Of a stretch of DNA of 64,000 bases, positions 28,266 to 39,409 are shown one piece after another (position 1 is the first letter of the stretch; the number at the start of each line of letters is the position of its first letter). Position numbers and translations under genes: made by a program. The notes beneath the pieces are model-generated. The model did not search any database. It was not told where the DNA came from and saw nothing but the letters and a program-made list of their open reading frames with translations. The stretch spans positions 4,650,001 through 4,714,000 of the forward strand of contig NW_024465777.1 of the NCBI RefSeq assembly GCF_017591425.1, written 5' to 3'. The stretch is from Ochotona curzoniae. Its lineage: Eukaryota; Chordata; Mammalia; Lagomorpha; Ochotonidae.

Positions 28266-31090
28266 CCTGGTGTCTGAAGGGATGAGCTGGAGGCTTAATG
28301 CAGAGGTGTGGAAGTAAAGGGAGAGTATGGGCGCTGCCTGCAGTCCCTTAGGACCCCTCTTGTTCCCTGATGGCTGCATGGGAGTTCGAGGAGTGTGTCA
28401 CAGAGAGCCCTTCTGGTCCTGGCCAAGACGTATTACAGAGGAAGGGCCGTTTCGGCTCTATGTGAAGACGCCATGTTGCAGGTTTAAAGCATACCTGAGC
28501 CTGTCCAGCCAACCAGCATGACAGACAGTTCATGGCTGCTGCCAGTCCCTGTGGATGCACAAGTGTAGATTCCACCCAAAGCTCTAGCTGATGGGCCTAT
28601 ATGTCCAAACTCCGGCTTGGCCTTAATACAGAGGAACCATCTTTTCTGGATGTCTCTGATGAATTTTGTCCATGAATTATGTACTTATTGATAGGAAAAG
28701 GTTTTATGAAGACAAAAAAGGATGAATAAGATGCTGCAGGAGCCCCAGCGTGTGGCTGTGTGACCCAAGGACCGTGTTGAGAAACTAAAACCAGGGAGGA
28801 CAAGGTGGGTGTTTAATGAAATGATGCTGTTACTGGCAGCCAGGGCTGAACTGTGCAGTCTTTGTAGTTCCCTTTCAGCGCTAAGATTTTCAGAGCGAGC
28901 TGCTTTTAATAGCAGAATGACCCAAGCCTAAATACCTTGGGGGAGGTTTAAACACGTGGTATTAGAGGAAATGTCTCCAGTTCTGCTTTTGGCAGTTAGG
29001 AAAAAAACTCCTCCACCCCATGAGTAACTTCAGTGATCTGTCCTTGGAGGGGAGAAGGCAGGGACCCCTCACCATAAGGCTCCCTGTCCTGCCTAAGTTA
29101 CCCAGAGGCCACGCTTTTCCTGCCACCCAGAGAGCCTTGCTTGCCTGGAGGAGCCGGCAGTGGGCAGCGCGGGTCAATAAGGCAGGGAAGTCTCTGCCTG
29201 CGTGCTGGCCCCTGTGGTGATGAACACGTCACTGAATATGAAGGAAGGCCAATGGCCCTTTGAGCTGTTTCTGTCCATTCCTGGAGCCACATTTAGAGTT
29301 TGGCTCTGTCTCATCATCTCCCATTCCCGTTGAGCCAGAAATGCCAATAAGTAGAAGCTCTCCCAAACAGATGGGCAGTCATGAGCAGCTTCTGGGAAAC
29401 CCTGAGAATTGGAATTTTGACACACTCCCTCCGATCAAGCATGACAGAAAGCGAAACCTGCCAGCAAAAGGGAAGCTCCTGGCTGAGCCCCAGCACCCTC
29501 TGTGGGAGAGTGTGGTCAGCTCAGCCAGCCAGCATCTCCATCTCTCCCCGCAGCACCAGCCCAGCTGAGAGTTTGGTCCAGAGTCAAATGCTTCCAAAAA
29601 CATACACGCAGGGCAGCCCTCTGCCTCCTGCCAAGACACTAAGTGCCCTTGTTGGCAAAAGCTGATCACCCCTGCCCTAGTGTCCTCCTGCTGGCAGCCA
29701 TCCCTCCCTCCCTCAGCAACAGCTGCAAGTCCTGGGATTTCCTCCCTGCTCCCCCTCAATCACGTGCAGACGTGTTGGGGTGCGTTCCAGCTCTTCAGAA
29801 CAGCCGTGAGGTCCTCTGTCATCAAAGGCTGCTCTGCCTGGTTTGGGACACAAATCAAGACATTCATCCCTCTACCAGAAGAGATGACTCAGATCCAGTC
29901 ATGTAGTCCCAGTGTAGCCTTCACACTAGGTCTCAGCCACCAAAACAAGTGACCACAAGGCCTGAGAGCCCTCCACCAGGACCCTGGCTAGGTGGTCGCA
30001 CCTGGTCCGACCCCAGGAGGACCCGGTTTCCTTTAACCTTGGAGATCTGGTTGCTGTTCTCTAGGGATCTAAGGAGCTGGCTGATTTTATGGCCAGCAGC
30101 TGTCCTTTTACCATCCCTTTTACCATCTGCAATAGTCTGGGAGAGGGAGGTGAAGGGCCGGAGGCCGGAAGCTTCCTGTTTACCCTGAGGTCTAACAATG
30201 CCACAGCTGGGTTGGGCGTCTACAATTTCAGAGAAAAGTCATTTCCTTCTGGGACCCTGCTAAACAGAAACCAGACGCTCCGGGTACCTGCCAAGTAAGC
30301 TTTTTGTTCCGTAATGGAGGTGGGAGGAGACGGGGTGTCTGACATGCCTTTACCAGTTCCCCTGGGGGAAAAAAAATAATAAGTCCCTCTTTTTTTGAAC
30401 AGACTCTCACCTTCGTCTGAAAGTGCAGTGTGTGAACAGGCTCAAGGCATTCAGAGATGATTTTCTCAGTAGTCGGTTATGGGTACCTATTGTAGGGGGC
30501 TGATGCCGTCTCCAAGCTGCTAGCAGATGCACAGGGACAGGAGTCCAGGAAGAGAAGCGTAAGTCCAGGGAGTAAAACAACACATAAACTTGCTCCATAC
30601 TTCTCTGCTTGAAAGTCTTGTCATAAAAACTTTTTTCTTAGACACTTAAGGAAAGATAAGTCATGGGACAAGTGGTGACTGGAAACCCACAGGCTGGGGG
30701 TCCCTGCGCTAACCTGATGTGGAGCTTGGCTTTGAAGGTCAGGCAGTTAGAGAGCGGGCCTAGAAGGCAGGTCATAGTACAGGAGGCCGAGTTCAGTCCG
30801 GGTGGAACTGAGATGTCACCAGTGGGAGACCTTGTGTTTGAGCCCAGCCCACACACACAGCTCCCCTGTGTACCGGCTCTGCAAGCTGGAGCCCGACACC
30901 GAATCTCCAAGCCTCTGTATCCTTGAGCTCCCGCCTGTGCATTCACCTGACTGTGAACCAAAAATACTGGAAGAAAAAGGTTAAATCTGTACTGAGCATG
31001 TGCAGACTTAAAACTATATATATTTGTATCTCCATGCAATGATTTATTTTACTTTTTTGTGTGTGTTGCCGAAGCGAGCACTGTTTATTT
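28266..31090. other. PIGV 3' UTR and downstream intergenic DNA
   Basis: The first part must be the PIGV 3' UTR, but no canonical AATAAA or ATTAAA was seen, so its end cannot be placed. The rest is unique-looking with scattered short open frames of no recognised similarity. Confidence 0.5.
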
Positions 31091-31094
31091 TTTA

Positions 31095-31365
31095 CTTTTA
31101 AATGTTTTTATTTGAAAGGCAGTTTTAGAGGGAGAAAAGGAGAGACATCACTGGTTCACTCTCCAAATGGCTGCAATGACCAGGGCTGGGCCAGGCTGAA
31201 GCCAGGAGCTTCCGTCTCCCACGTGGGTGACAGAGGCCCAAACTCTTGGCCATCCTCTGCTACCTTCTCAGGGTGTTGGATTGGAAGTGGAGCAGCCAGG
31301 ACTCCCAAGATGCCAGTATTGCAGGCAGCAGTTCAACCAGATGTGCTACAATGCCCTCTCTCCTG
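31095..31365 (-). repeat. Old CSINE
   Basis: Antisense, from 'tttttatttgaaaggcagtt' to 'agatgtgctacaatgccctc'. Confidence 0.65.
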
Positions 31366-31938
31366 GCCTGTATTTTTGCCGAATCTAGCAGCTCTATTAG
31401 GAAGTAAAGTGTGGCTGTGGGACCAAGAAGGCAAGAACATGGTTGGTGTGTGTTCCCGTTTGCCTCTCTGAGCCAAACACCTGTTTCTCAGAGCACACCA
31501 CTCCTCCCCAGGGAAACAGCCCCGCCCCCCAATCTCTGTAGTCAGCCCAGTGTCTCGGTCAGCTGCAGCAGGGTTTCTCATGGTGATTGTGACCAGAAAG
31601 CAAGCTCGCTGAGCTTTACAAACGCCCAGCATTTGCTGGTAGAGGAAGGAAAGGATAGGCACAGTTCTGGCTTTCAGCAAAGGAAATCGGGGACCAGTCC
31701 AAGGGCCGGGGCAGTCTTCATGTTTTCCCATGGTCAGTGTCACAGAGCCCTTGTGTCTCGTTCCCCGGGGCTCGCTCTGCTGCTGTTCAGGGCCACATCT
31801 GAGAAGGGCCTTGGGGAGGATAGCCTGCATGAAGAAAGCTCAGCTGTCCCCTGCTGCAGAAAGCACAGGAGTCTAAAAGGCTGCATGTGTCCATGCTAAA
31901 GTACCTTCAATTACTTTCAGTTTAACAGTATACATTTC

Positions 31939-32272
31939 AGGGCCTGGTGCGGTAGCCTTAAAGGCTATGATGTCCTCGCCTTGCACACACTGGGATCCCA
32001 TATGGTCGCTGGTTCTAATCCCAGCAACCCATCCAGCTCCCTGCTTGTGGTCTGGGAAGGCAGTTGGGGACGGCCCAAGGCCTGGGACCCTATGCCCTGC
32101 ACCCATGTAGGAGACCCTAAAGAAGTTCCTGGCTCCTTGCTTCGGAGTGGCTTAGCTCCAGCCATTGCGACCACTTGGGGAGTGAATCAGCAAATGGAAG
32201 ATCTTCCTCTCTGTCTCTCCTCCTCTCTGTATATCTGACTTTCCAATAAAATATAGAAATAAATCTTAAAAA
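31939..32272 (+). repeat. CSINE, full length
   Basis: Sense copy, 'agggcctggtgcggtagcct' to the A-tail. Confidence 0.88.
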
Positions 32273-32284
32273 AAAAAAAAAGGA

Positions 32285-32400
32285 AAAACAGTATACTCTT
32301 CAGTGGCACTAAGCATGCCCATGCTGTTGCGTGAACATAACCACTCTCCATCTCTAGAACGTTTCATCTCGACCAAGGTGACTGTGCTAGAGACCTCACA
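32285..32400. repeat. L1-like fragment
   Basis: 'tcttcagtggcactaagcat' then 'ccactctccatctctagaac' resembles a segment of old L1M elements. Confidence 0.35.
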
Positions 32401-32419
32401 GGTGATGGTCTGGTGCCCC

Positions 32420-32880
32420 TGGACAAGTGTTATTTTGGATGTGTCTGCAAGGCTGTTTCCGGGTGAGATTGCTGGTGCATCTGAGCAGACCAGGTGGGAA
32501 AACATGACCTCATGGAGAGTGGCACCCAGAGTTGGCAGGGGCTACTGAGAAACCACACGTGGAGGGCCAGCTTGTCTGTCAGTCTGGGAACTCAGCCAGG
32601 CTTGCTCATCAGTTGGTGGCCTCTGGACTGCAGGACTTAGACCTAGGGTCCCCTTGCTGGCTCTCAGGCTTTTGGCCTTGAACCAAGACTCTCTTGGCTG
32701 CTCTAATTCTGAGACTGTTGGGCTTCGACCGAGATGTATTCCTGGCATCACAGCTTTTCCAGCTGGCAGACTACCTACCATGGGGTTTCCCACCTGCCAT
32801 AATGACATGAGTCAGTTCCCATAATGAATTCCCCTTTGTACTATCTGCTCTCTGTAGAACCCTAATACGTCATGCAAGTG
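32420..32880 (+). repeat. MLT2-like (ERVL) LTR remnant
   Basis: In order: 'tctgcaaggctgtttccggg', 'ggcttttggccttgaaccaa', 'tcagttcccataatgaattc' and 'ctctgtagaaccctaatac', the MLT2 LTR layout in sense. Old and heavily diverged; no viral coding region accompanies it. Confidence 0.55.
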
Positions 32881-32959
32881 GCGTCATAATATTCCTTTGT
32901 GCCCGGCTCAAGGCACTTAGTGCAAGGTCTGTAAGGTTCATCGATGCTGCCACTTGGAC

Positions 32960-33240
32960 CAGAATTCCCTGTTTAAGGTTGAGTAGCTGTCCATTGTAGC
33001 TGTCTGCCTGTTCGTCTCTCCAGGGACACTTGGGTTGCTTCCACCTTGTGGTTATTACAAATAGTGCTGTTCTGGGCTCTCTGTTTTACCCTTGGTCTTT
33101 CTGTCCATATGCCAGTGGCACATTGTTTTGAAATCAAGAAGTATGAAACTGCCCACTCTGCGCCTCTTGTGGCTATCTGGGATCCCTGGAGATTCTGTTT
33201 GAGATCCATATGGAAGCATACATTCACAGTAAGTAGACTG
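32960..33240. repeat. L1-like LINE fragment
   Basis: 'agggacacttgggttgcttc', 'caccttgtggttattacaaa' and 'tttgaaatcaagaagtatga' are typical of old L1 sequences. Confidence 0.5.
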
Positions 33241-33544
33241 AAAAAAAAAATGTGTGGCAAATTGAATTAAAAGATGAGTGCATTAATAGGCTCCCACATG
33301 GAAATCCATGCGTACAAGGCTATTTAAGTGTCTTCCTTTTTCTGCTGACTCGGCAGTGTGCCATGCAGTGCTACGAACCTGGGGCATGTGTGATAAGGAA
33401 ATGCAGTATATGAAGCTGTCTGGGAAAGGCAAACTGCAGGGGAGGACAGTAGCCGGAGACATACGGAAGAGCTGACGTACATTTTTTAGTCCAAAACTCA
33501 CTTATTGGCAGAATCCCTCTCCTTTGAGAGGTCAGCCTTACTTC

Positions 33545-33745
33545 TGTTCAGGCCTTCAATGGATTGGACGAGGCCCACCCACACTATTGTGGGTAATCCT
33601 CCTTACTCAGAAATCTCCTGATTGTTGATCTCATCTGAAGGAATACCATCACAGAAACTTGTTCATAGCATTTAAGCAAGTATCTGGGTCCTGGGTCCAG
33701 TCGACACATGAAATCAATCATCACAAGAGATTTCTTCTGTTTGCT
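33545..33745 (-). repeat. MLT2-like (ERVL) LTR remnant, antisense
   Basis: 'caggccttcaatggattgga', 'gaggcccacccacactattg' and 'gacacatgaaatcaatcatc' match the complement of the MLT2 LTR. Opposite in orientation to the copy at 32420, so the two are not ends of one provirus. Confidence 0.55.
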
Positions 33746-33749
33746 TCTA

Positions 33750-35354
33750 ATCAGACCCACATGAGACTCCATCTCCTTCCCAGATAAAGTCCTCCAGCTG
33801 ATGTGTTAGTGACCTCATGCCTTGTCTAAGGCTCAGCACACTGGGGCTACCTGGGAGCTGGTGAGAGAACCACACTCTTCACATGATGGCTGACTTAGGC
33901 ATGACTGTCTTCCAGCACCCATGTTCAGACTTTTCAGCCTTGTATTCGCTGTGGTCTAGAGCTGGCCCCGTGTTTCCATTCCTGAAAGGCTACACAATCC
34001 CTGGCCTTGACTCCCTTTGTGACTCTGCAGCCACGTAATTCTCACCGCAGCTCAACTCTCTCTTGAAATGCTCAATAGAGATCTCTGCGCTAGTTACCGT
34101 CTCACCCCCAGCCCTCCCTCTCTGCCCCTTCTTGCTTTATCAGATACTGGAGCTGTGACAAGTGCAAATGCACTCTATTGCCTGTATGCTCGCCTTTGGC
34201 CACTAGAGGGGGATAGTGTGGCCAGAGGAAGAAGGGACTGGATCCTGTTTGTTTCCTGTTCCTGTGGGAGGCACCTAAAAGTTACTCCTTCCTTCATAAA
34301 GCAGCAGCAGCACCCCGCTCCCCACAGCCCAGGCTTAGAGGCCTGAGTGTTAGCTCTGCAGGCCCTTCCAGTTTTCTTCATTCTAGAATTGCAAAGTGTT
34401 CCTTTGGCTCTCCCAGTCTTGTTAGTTACAGAGGCTGTTGCCACTTCCAGGATACCCTTGGGGTTTGTTTTTGAATCCTTGTAATTATCTAGTTAACACC
34501 TTTAAGCCTCGTTAAGCATCCTGACCATTCTTCATGTCAAATTCTCTCTGCAAAGGGTTATTGTGAGTTCCATCTCACTGATTGGATGATGTAGAAATTA
34601 CTGGGGCAGGGGTGTGTGTGCAGAAACAGCCACAAAAAATAAGTGAGATTAGGGAACTGGCTTCCTGGTGTCAGTGGGTTTGACTGCTAACAACTCTGGC
34701 AATGTGTAATGCAGTGTTATGAACCCGTGGTATGCTGGGGCATAATGCGGAATCAAATTGTCACCTGTGGCTTTGTGTGATGAAGTGCCAACTAAAGTGG
34801 ATGCCTTGGAGGGCCAAGCGGTAGCTGCACTTGACTCCTCCAGCATTTATTGTGACTATGGGAATATGGTTGGAGACAGGCCCTTCTGGGCCTCAGTCCT
34901 TTCAGAAATAACAAACTAAGGTCTCTAAGCCCTGAGCTCAGATTGTGACTAGAGAACTCAAGAACTCTGAGGATGGGCATAAAAGAATCTCTTATTTCTT
35001 GTGGTCACCATCCTGGCTTGCTGATGAAAATGGTGCATGTTACAGAATTTGATCAGTTGAATTTGTAGATTCACACACGAGTCTGCCATGTGATTGGGAA
35101 GGGGTAGGACCCTAAAACTTGAAACAGGGGCATCTGACCTGACCCAGAGCTGAAAATCTTCAATTCCCATTTCTGAACCTCCATGACCAATGGATACCTC
35201 AGGTCCGCACGTGTTGGAGAGGACTAGCCTTCCCTGACATAAAATCTGTCATGATCTCTCCTGGAGTAGAAGATTTGCCTCACAACGATGAGCAGTCCTC
35301 TTCAGGATCCATCCAGCCTTTGTTGGCACTAGACCCATAACCAGGCTTCGATAT
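33750..35354. other. Intergenic, mostly unrecognised
   Basis: Unique-looking sequence with no CSINE for 1.6 kb. Only the CTCF-like motif at 34200 stands out. Confidence 0.5.
34200..34213 (+). promoter_or_regulatory. CTCF-like motif, forward
   Basis: CCACTAGAGGGGGA keeps the CCACTAGAGGG core, matching 12 of 14 positions of the CTCF pattern. Confidence 0.35.
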
Positions 35355-35368
35355 CAGGGTTTTTTTTT

Positions 35369-35694
35369 TTTTAAAGATTTATTTTTATTATTTTTTCATT
35401 GGAAAGGCAGATATACAGAGAGGAGAGACAGAGAGGAAGATCTTCCGTCCAATGATTCACTCCCCAAGTGAGCACAAAGGTCAGTGCTATGCCGATCCGA
35501 AGCCAGGAGCCTCTTCCAGATCTCCCACGCGGGTGCAGGGTCCCAAAGCTTTGGGCTGTCCTCGACTGCTTTCCCAGGCCACAGGCAGGGAGCTGGAAGG
35601 GAAGCGGGGCTGCCGGGATTAGAACCGGCACCCATATGGGATCCCGGGCATGCAAGGCAAGGACCTTAACCACTTGCGCCACCGCGCCGGGCCC
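35369..35694 (-). repeat. Young CSINE, same subfamily as 12757-13090
   Basis: Carries the same 'tattattttttcattgg' extension and the same 'accacttgcgccaccgcgcc' terminus. agggtttttttttt from 35356 recurs at 35695-35708, a duplication leading into the next CSINE. Confidence 0.9.
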
Positions 35695-35708
35695 AGGGTT
35701 TTTTTTTT

Positions 35709-36005
35709 AAGATTTATTTATTTTTATTGAAAAGGCAGATTTACAGAGAGGAAATACAAAGATCTTCCATCCACTGGTTCACTCTACAAGTGCTAAGCCA
35801 ATCCAAAGTCAGGAGCCAGGAGCTTCTTCCGGATCTCCCAAGTAGGTAAAGAGTGTCAAGGCTTTGGGCCGTCCTCCACTGCTTTCCCAAGGCACAAGCA
35901 GAGAGCTGGATAGGAATTAGAGCATCTGGCACATGAACCAGTACCCATATGGGATTCCGGTGTGTGCAAGGTGAGGTTTTAGCTACCGAGTCATAGCGCT
36001 GGCCC
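35709..36005 (-). repeat. CSINE
   Basis: Antisense, moderately diverged, ending 'gagtcatagcgctggccc'. Confidence 0.82.
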
Positions 36006-36009
36006 TGAT

Positions 36010-36955
36010 CTCAGAGCTTCTAAGGGGCAAGTGCGACATCTGACCCGTAAGGGAGTATGTGGAAATGATCACAAGACGTGGCTGGCAGAGGCAGAAATCT
36101 GGGGAATATTTGTGGAACAGATTCTTCATGTTTTCCCCATAAAGATGGAAGGTAACAGAACTGGGCAAATACATTGATGTGCATGCATGTGGCACAGTCT
36201 GATCTTAAAGCATTAATCCTCATGCATTTACAAGTAGCTCCAAAGGAGTACTGGACCAAGTAACCAGAAATTGGATCAATGGGCCCACATCTGATGAGGT
36301 TGAGATGTGAGAAATTCACTAGCAGGACACAGAGGACAAAATTCTGAACAGAAAAGTTTTCATCTATCTGTCTTAGGCTCCCTGAATACCTTCTGTGTCC
36401 ACTGAGAGGACCCAGAGGACATCCTGGTCACTACAGCATTGAGAAACATGAGGGAACATCAGAAGGTTCATGGAAATATGGGATGGAGGAAAGATAACAG
36501 GAATTTCCTGTGACCACTTTGAATCCCCCTGGGTTTTGCCGAGGGGAGAACGCATGTCATGTCCTTGTGAAGCTCCATGGCTTGGATACAGGCACAATGG
36601 TTTGGAGCCCCTGAGATGGGGTCCCTGGCTGCAGTGCTGACGCGAGATCCCTGAGCAGCAGAGGCTGAGAGACGGTGCTTATGTCACCTGACAAGGTGGG
36701 CACATGGACTGTCCAGAGCAATAGGGAGGTCCTGTCATCAGATGGTCGAAATATGGCACAAGTCCCCATCAGAGAGAGTTACAGTCCGATTCAACTTCCA
36801 GACCTAAGTCTGGGACAGACAGATCCTGGGGCTGCTTGATGGAAAGGGCGGAGATCCTTGGAGGAAAGGAGCCTGCAGTGTCACCAGAACAAATGAGGGA
36901 GCTCAGCATTTTGTGGAAATGTATGCTATGGAATTCTGTGCTTGATTCTAAAGCT
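36010..36955. other. Unidentified 0.9 kb segment
   Basis: No CSINE, MIR or L2 signature. Composition and short minus-strand open frames (36373-36597, 36557-36769) suggest a decayed retroelement or pseudogene, but I cannot match it to anything. Confidence 0.3.
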
Positions 36956-36956
36956 G

Positions 36957-37087
36957 CTATATATATATATATATATATAAAGATTTATATATATAAATAT
37001 AATTTTTATTTTATATTTTATAATTATATATAATATATAATTTATATATAAAGATATATATATATATAAAGATCTATATATATATGG
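36957..37087. repeat. (TA)n-rich low-complexity tract
   Basis: About 130 bases almost wholly A/T with long perfect TA runs, self-complementary and likely to extrude hairpins. It joins directly onto a CSINE fragment. Confidence 0.95.
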
Positions 37088-37283
37088 GAAGATTTTCCAT
37101 CCACTGCTTCATTCCCCGCAGGCCACAATGACCAGGACTGGTCCAGAATGAAACAGGAGCTTCTGGGTCTCCCACAAGGCTGCGGGGGCCCAAGTGGAGC
37201 AGCTGGGACTGGAACAAGTGCTCATATGGGATGCCAGCATTGCAGGTGGTAGCTTAACTTGCCATGCAATAGCATCAGCCCCA
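37088..37283 (-). repeat. CSINE, partial
   Basis: Antisense body and head with an internal deletion; its A-tail end has apparently become the adjoining TA tract. Confidence 0.7.
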
Positions 37284-37314
37284 TTATTTTTATTTAAAAA
37301 ACAAAGTTTTGGGG

Positions 37315-37446
37315 GGTGCTCAGCACGGTGGCCTAGAGTCTAAATCCTTACCGTATATGCAACAGAATCCCATATGGGCACTGGTTCATGTCCCAGTTGC
37401 TCTACTTCCATCCAGCTCCCTGCCTGTGGTCTGAGAAAGCAGTAAA
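37315..37446 (+). repeat. CSINE, 5' half
   Basis: Sense, stops abruptly after 'ctgtggtctgagaaagcagt'. Confidence 0.7.
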
Positions 37447-37835
37447 ACCAACATGGTTTCATGCACATTGAAGATTTTCTCTGGCAGGTAAATTTCCCCA
37501 TCCTCCAGATGTGCTTGGGTGCCATGGTACAGGTTGGATATGAGAAATTTTGTGATCTGCCTTTGCAACAAAATAAGCGCCTTTGAAAAACCTGCCAGTG
37601 TGTAGCACAAGCGCTAAACATGGATGGCCAGCTCCTCTTCCAAGACCCCTCCTGAGTTGCTGTGCCAATCAATATTTCGTACCTGACGAGATTTCAATTA
37701 TTAGTGACTTTTTTTTTTTTTGGCTTTGCAACAGCTTTATTGAAAGACTGCTTCAATGACAGTGTCAGTACTTTTCTCACCAGCTCTGGACAGGTTCCAG
37801 TTATTACCCTGAATGTCTGTGTAACAATCATGTTT

Positions 37836-38168
37836 TTTTTTTTTAAAGATTTATTTATTTATTGGAAAGTCAGATATACAGAGAGGAGGAGAGACAGAAA
37901 GGAAGATCTTCCAGCCACTGATTCACTCCCCAAGTGAGCGCAACAGCCGATGCTATGCTGATCCAAAACCAGGATCCAGGAACTTCTTCCGGTTCTCCCA
38001 CATGGGTGCAGGGTCCCAAGGTTTTGGGCCGCCCTCGACTGCTTTCCCAGGCCACAAGCAGGGAGCTGGATGGGAAGTGGAGCTGCTGGTATTAGAACCG
38101 GCGCCCATATGGGATCCTGGCGCTTTCAAGGCGAGGGCTTAAGCCGCTAGGCCACACCGCCGGGCCCT
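37836..38168 (-). repeat. CSINE with duplication (later insertion)
   Basis: Intact antisense copy bracketed by caatcatgttt at 37825-37835 and 38169-38179. Confidence 0.92.
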
Positions 38169-38179
38169 CAATCATGTTT

Positions 38180-38386
38180 GGTTTTTAAAGATTTATTTAT
38201 TTTTATTGGAAAGGCAGATAGAAGAAGAGCCAGAGAGAAAGATCTTCCATCTACCAACTCATTCCCCAAGTGCCTGCATCAGCCGAAGCTGAATAAGTCC
38301 AAAACCAGGAGTCAGGAGTTTCCTAGGCCTCCCACAGGGGTCAGGTCCCAAGGCTTTGGGCAGTCCTCTACCGTGCCAGGCCCAAG
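38180..38386 (-). repeat. CSINE, internally deleted (earlier insertion at the same site)
   Basis: Antisense copy lacking the part between 'gggcagtcctcta' and 'ccgtgccaggccc'. aatcatgtttg recurs after it at 38387-38397, giving a third copy of the shared target. Confidence 0.88.
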
Positions 38387-38485
38387 AATCATGTTTGCAT
38401 TGATCTTTGCTTCCTACTTCAGTAGGCCACTCTGGGGAGAGGAATATTTATTCATATTTTTATGTTTTTATTTATTTTCCTTTTC

Positions 38486-38767
38486 AAACATTTATTTATC
38501 TTTATTGGAAAGTTGGATATATAGAGAGGAGGAGAGACAGAGAGGAAGATCTTCCATCTATTGATTAACTCCCCAAGTAGCCGCGACAGCCAGAGCTGAG
38601 CTGATCTGAAGCCAGGAGCCTCCTCCAGGTCTCCCATGCAGGTGTAGGGTCCAAAGACTTTAGACCATCCTTGTTTGCTTTCCCAGGGCACGAGCAGAGA
38701 GCTGGAGCGGAAGCAGTGCTTCTGGAGTTAGAACTGGCACCCATATGGGATCCCGGCCACCACACTG
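38486..38767 (-). repeat. CSINE
   Basis: Antisense, missing the outermost head. Confidence 0.82.
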
Positions 38768-38801
38768 TACCCTATTAGAAAATTTTAAAACTGAATGGGA
38801 T

Positions 38802-39134
38802 TGGGCCCTACGGTGTGGCCTAGCAACTAAAGTCCTTGCCTTGAACATGCTAAAATCCCATATGGGTGCCAGTTCTAATCCCAGCAGCTCCACTTGCCAT
38901 CCAGCACCTTGCTTGTGGCCTGGGAAAGCAGTCAAGGATGGCCCAAGGCCTTGGGATCCTGGACCTGCATGTGGGAGACCTGGAGAAAGTTTCTGACTCC
39001 TGGCTCTAGATCACCACAGCACCGGCCGTTGCGGTCACTTGGGGAGTGAATCATTGGATGGAAGATCTTCCTCTCTGTTTCTTCTCCTCTCTGTATAACT
39101 CTGACTTCGTAATAAAAATAAATAAATATTTTAA
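38802..39134 (+). repeat. CSINE, full length
   Basis: Sense, 'gggccctacggtgtggccta' to tail. With the copy before it this makes a head-to-head inverted pair. Confidence 0.88.
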
Positions 39135-39145
39135 AAAATGAATGG

Positions 39146-39402
39146 GATTATTTGAGAGACAGATCTCCCATCTGCTGGTTCATTTCTCAAATGTCATCAA
39201 TGGGCAAGGCTGGGCTAGGCTGTAGCCAGAAGCCAGGTGTTCATTCCAGCACCTCCCACATGGGTGGGCAGGGAGGCAGGTACTTAGGCCATCACTTTAG
39301 CAGGAAGCTGGAGTCAGGGGTGGAGCAGGGACTGGATCCAGGCACTCCAGTGTGGGGTGCAGGTATTCCAACCAGCGGCTTCCCTTCTAGGCCACATGCC
39401 CA
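39146..39402 (-). repeat. Old CSINE
   Basis: Antisense, diverged, 'ctcccatctgctggttcatt' to 'tctaggccacatgccc'. Confidence 0.65.
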
Positions 39403-39409
39403 CACCTGG

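Noticed and set aside
32420..33745. Possible ERVL provirus between two LTRs
   Set aside because: The LTR remnants point in opposite directions and no gag or pol remnant lies between them.
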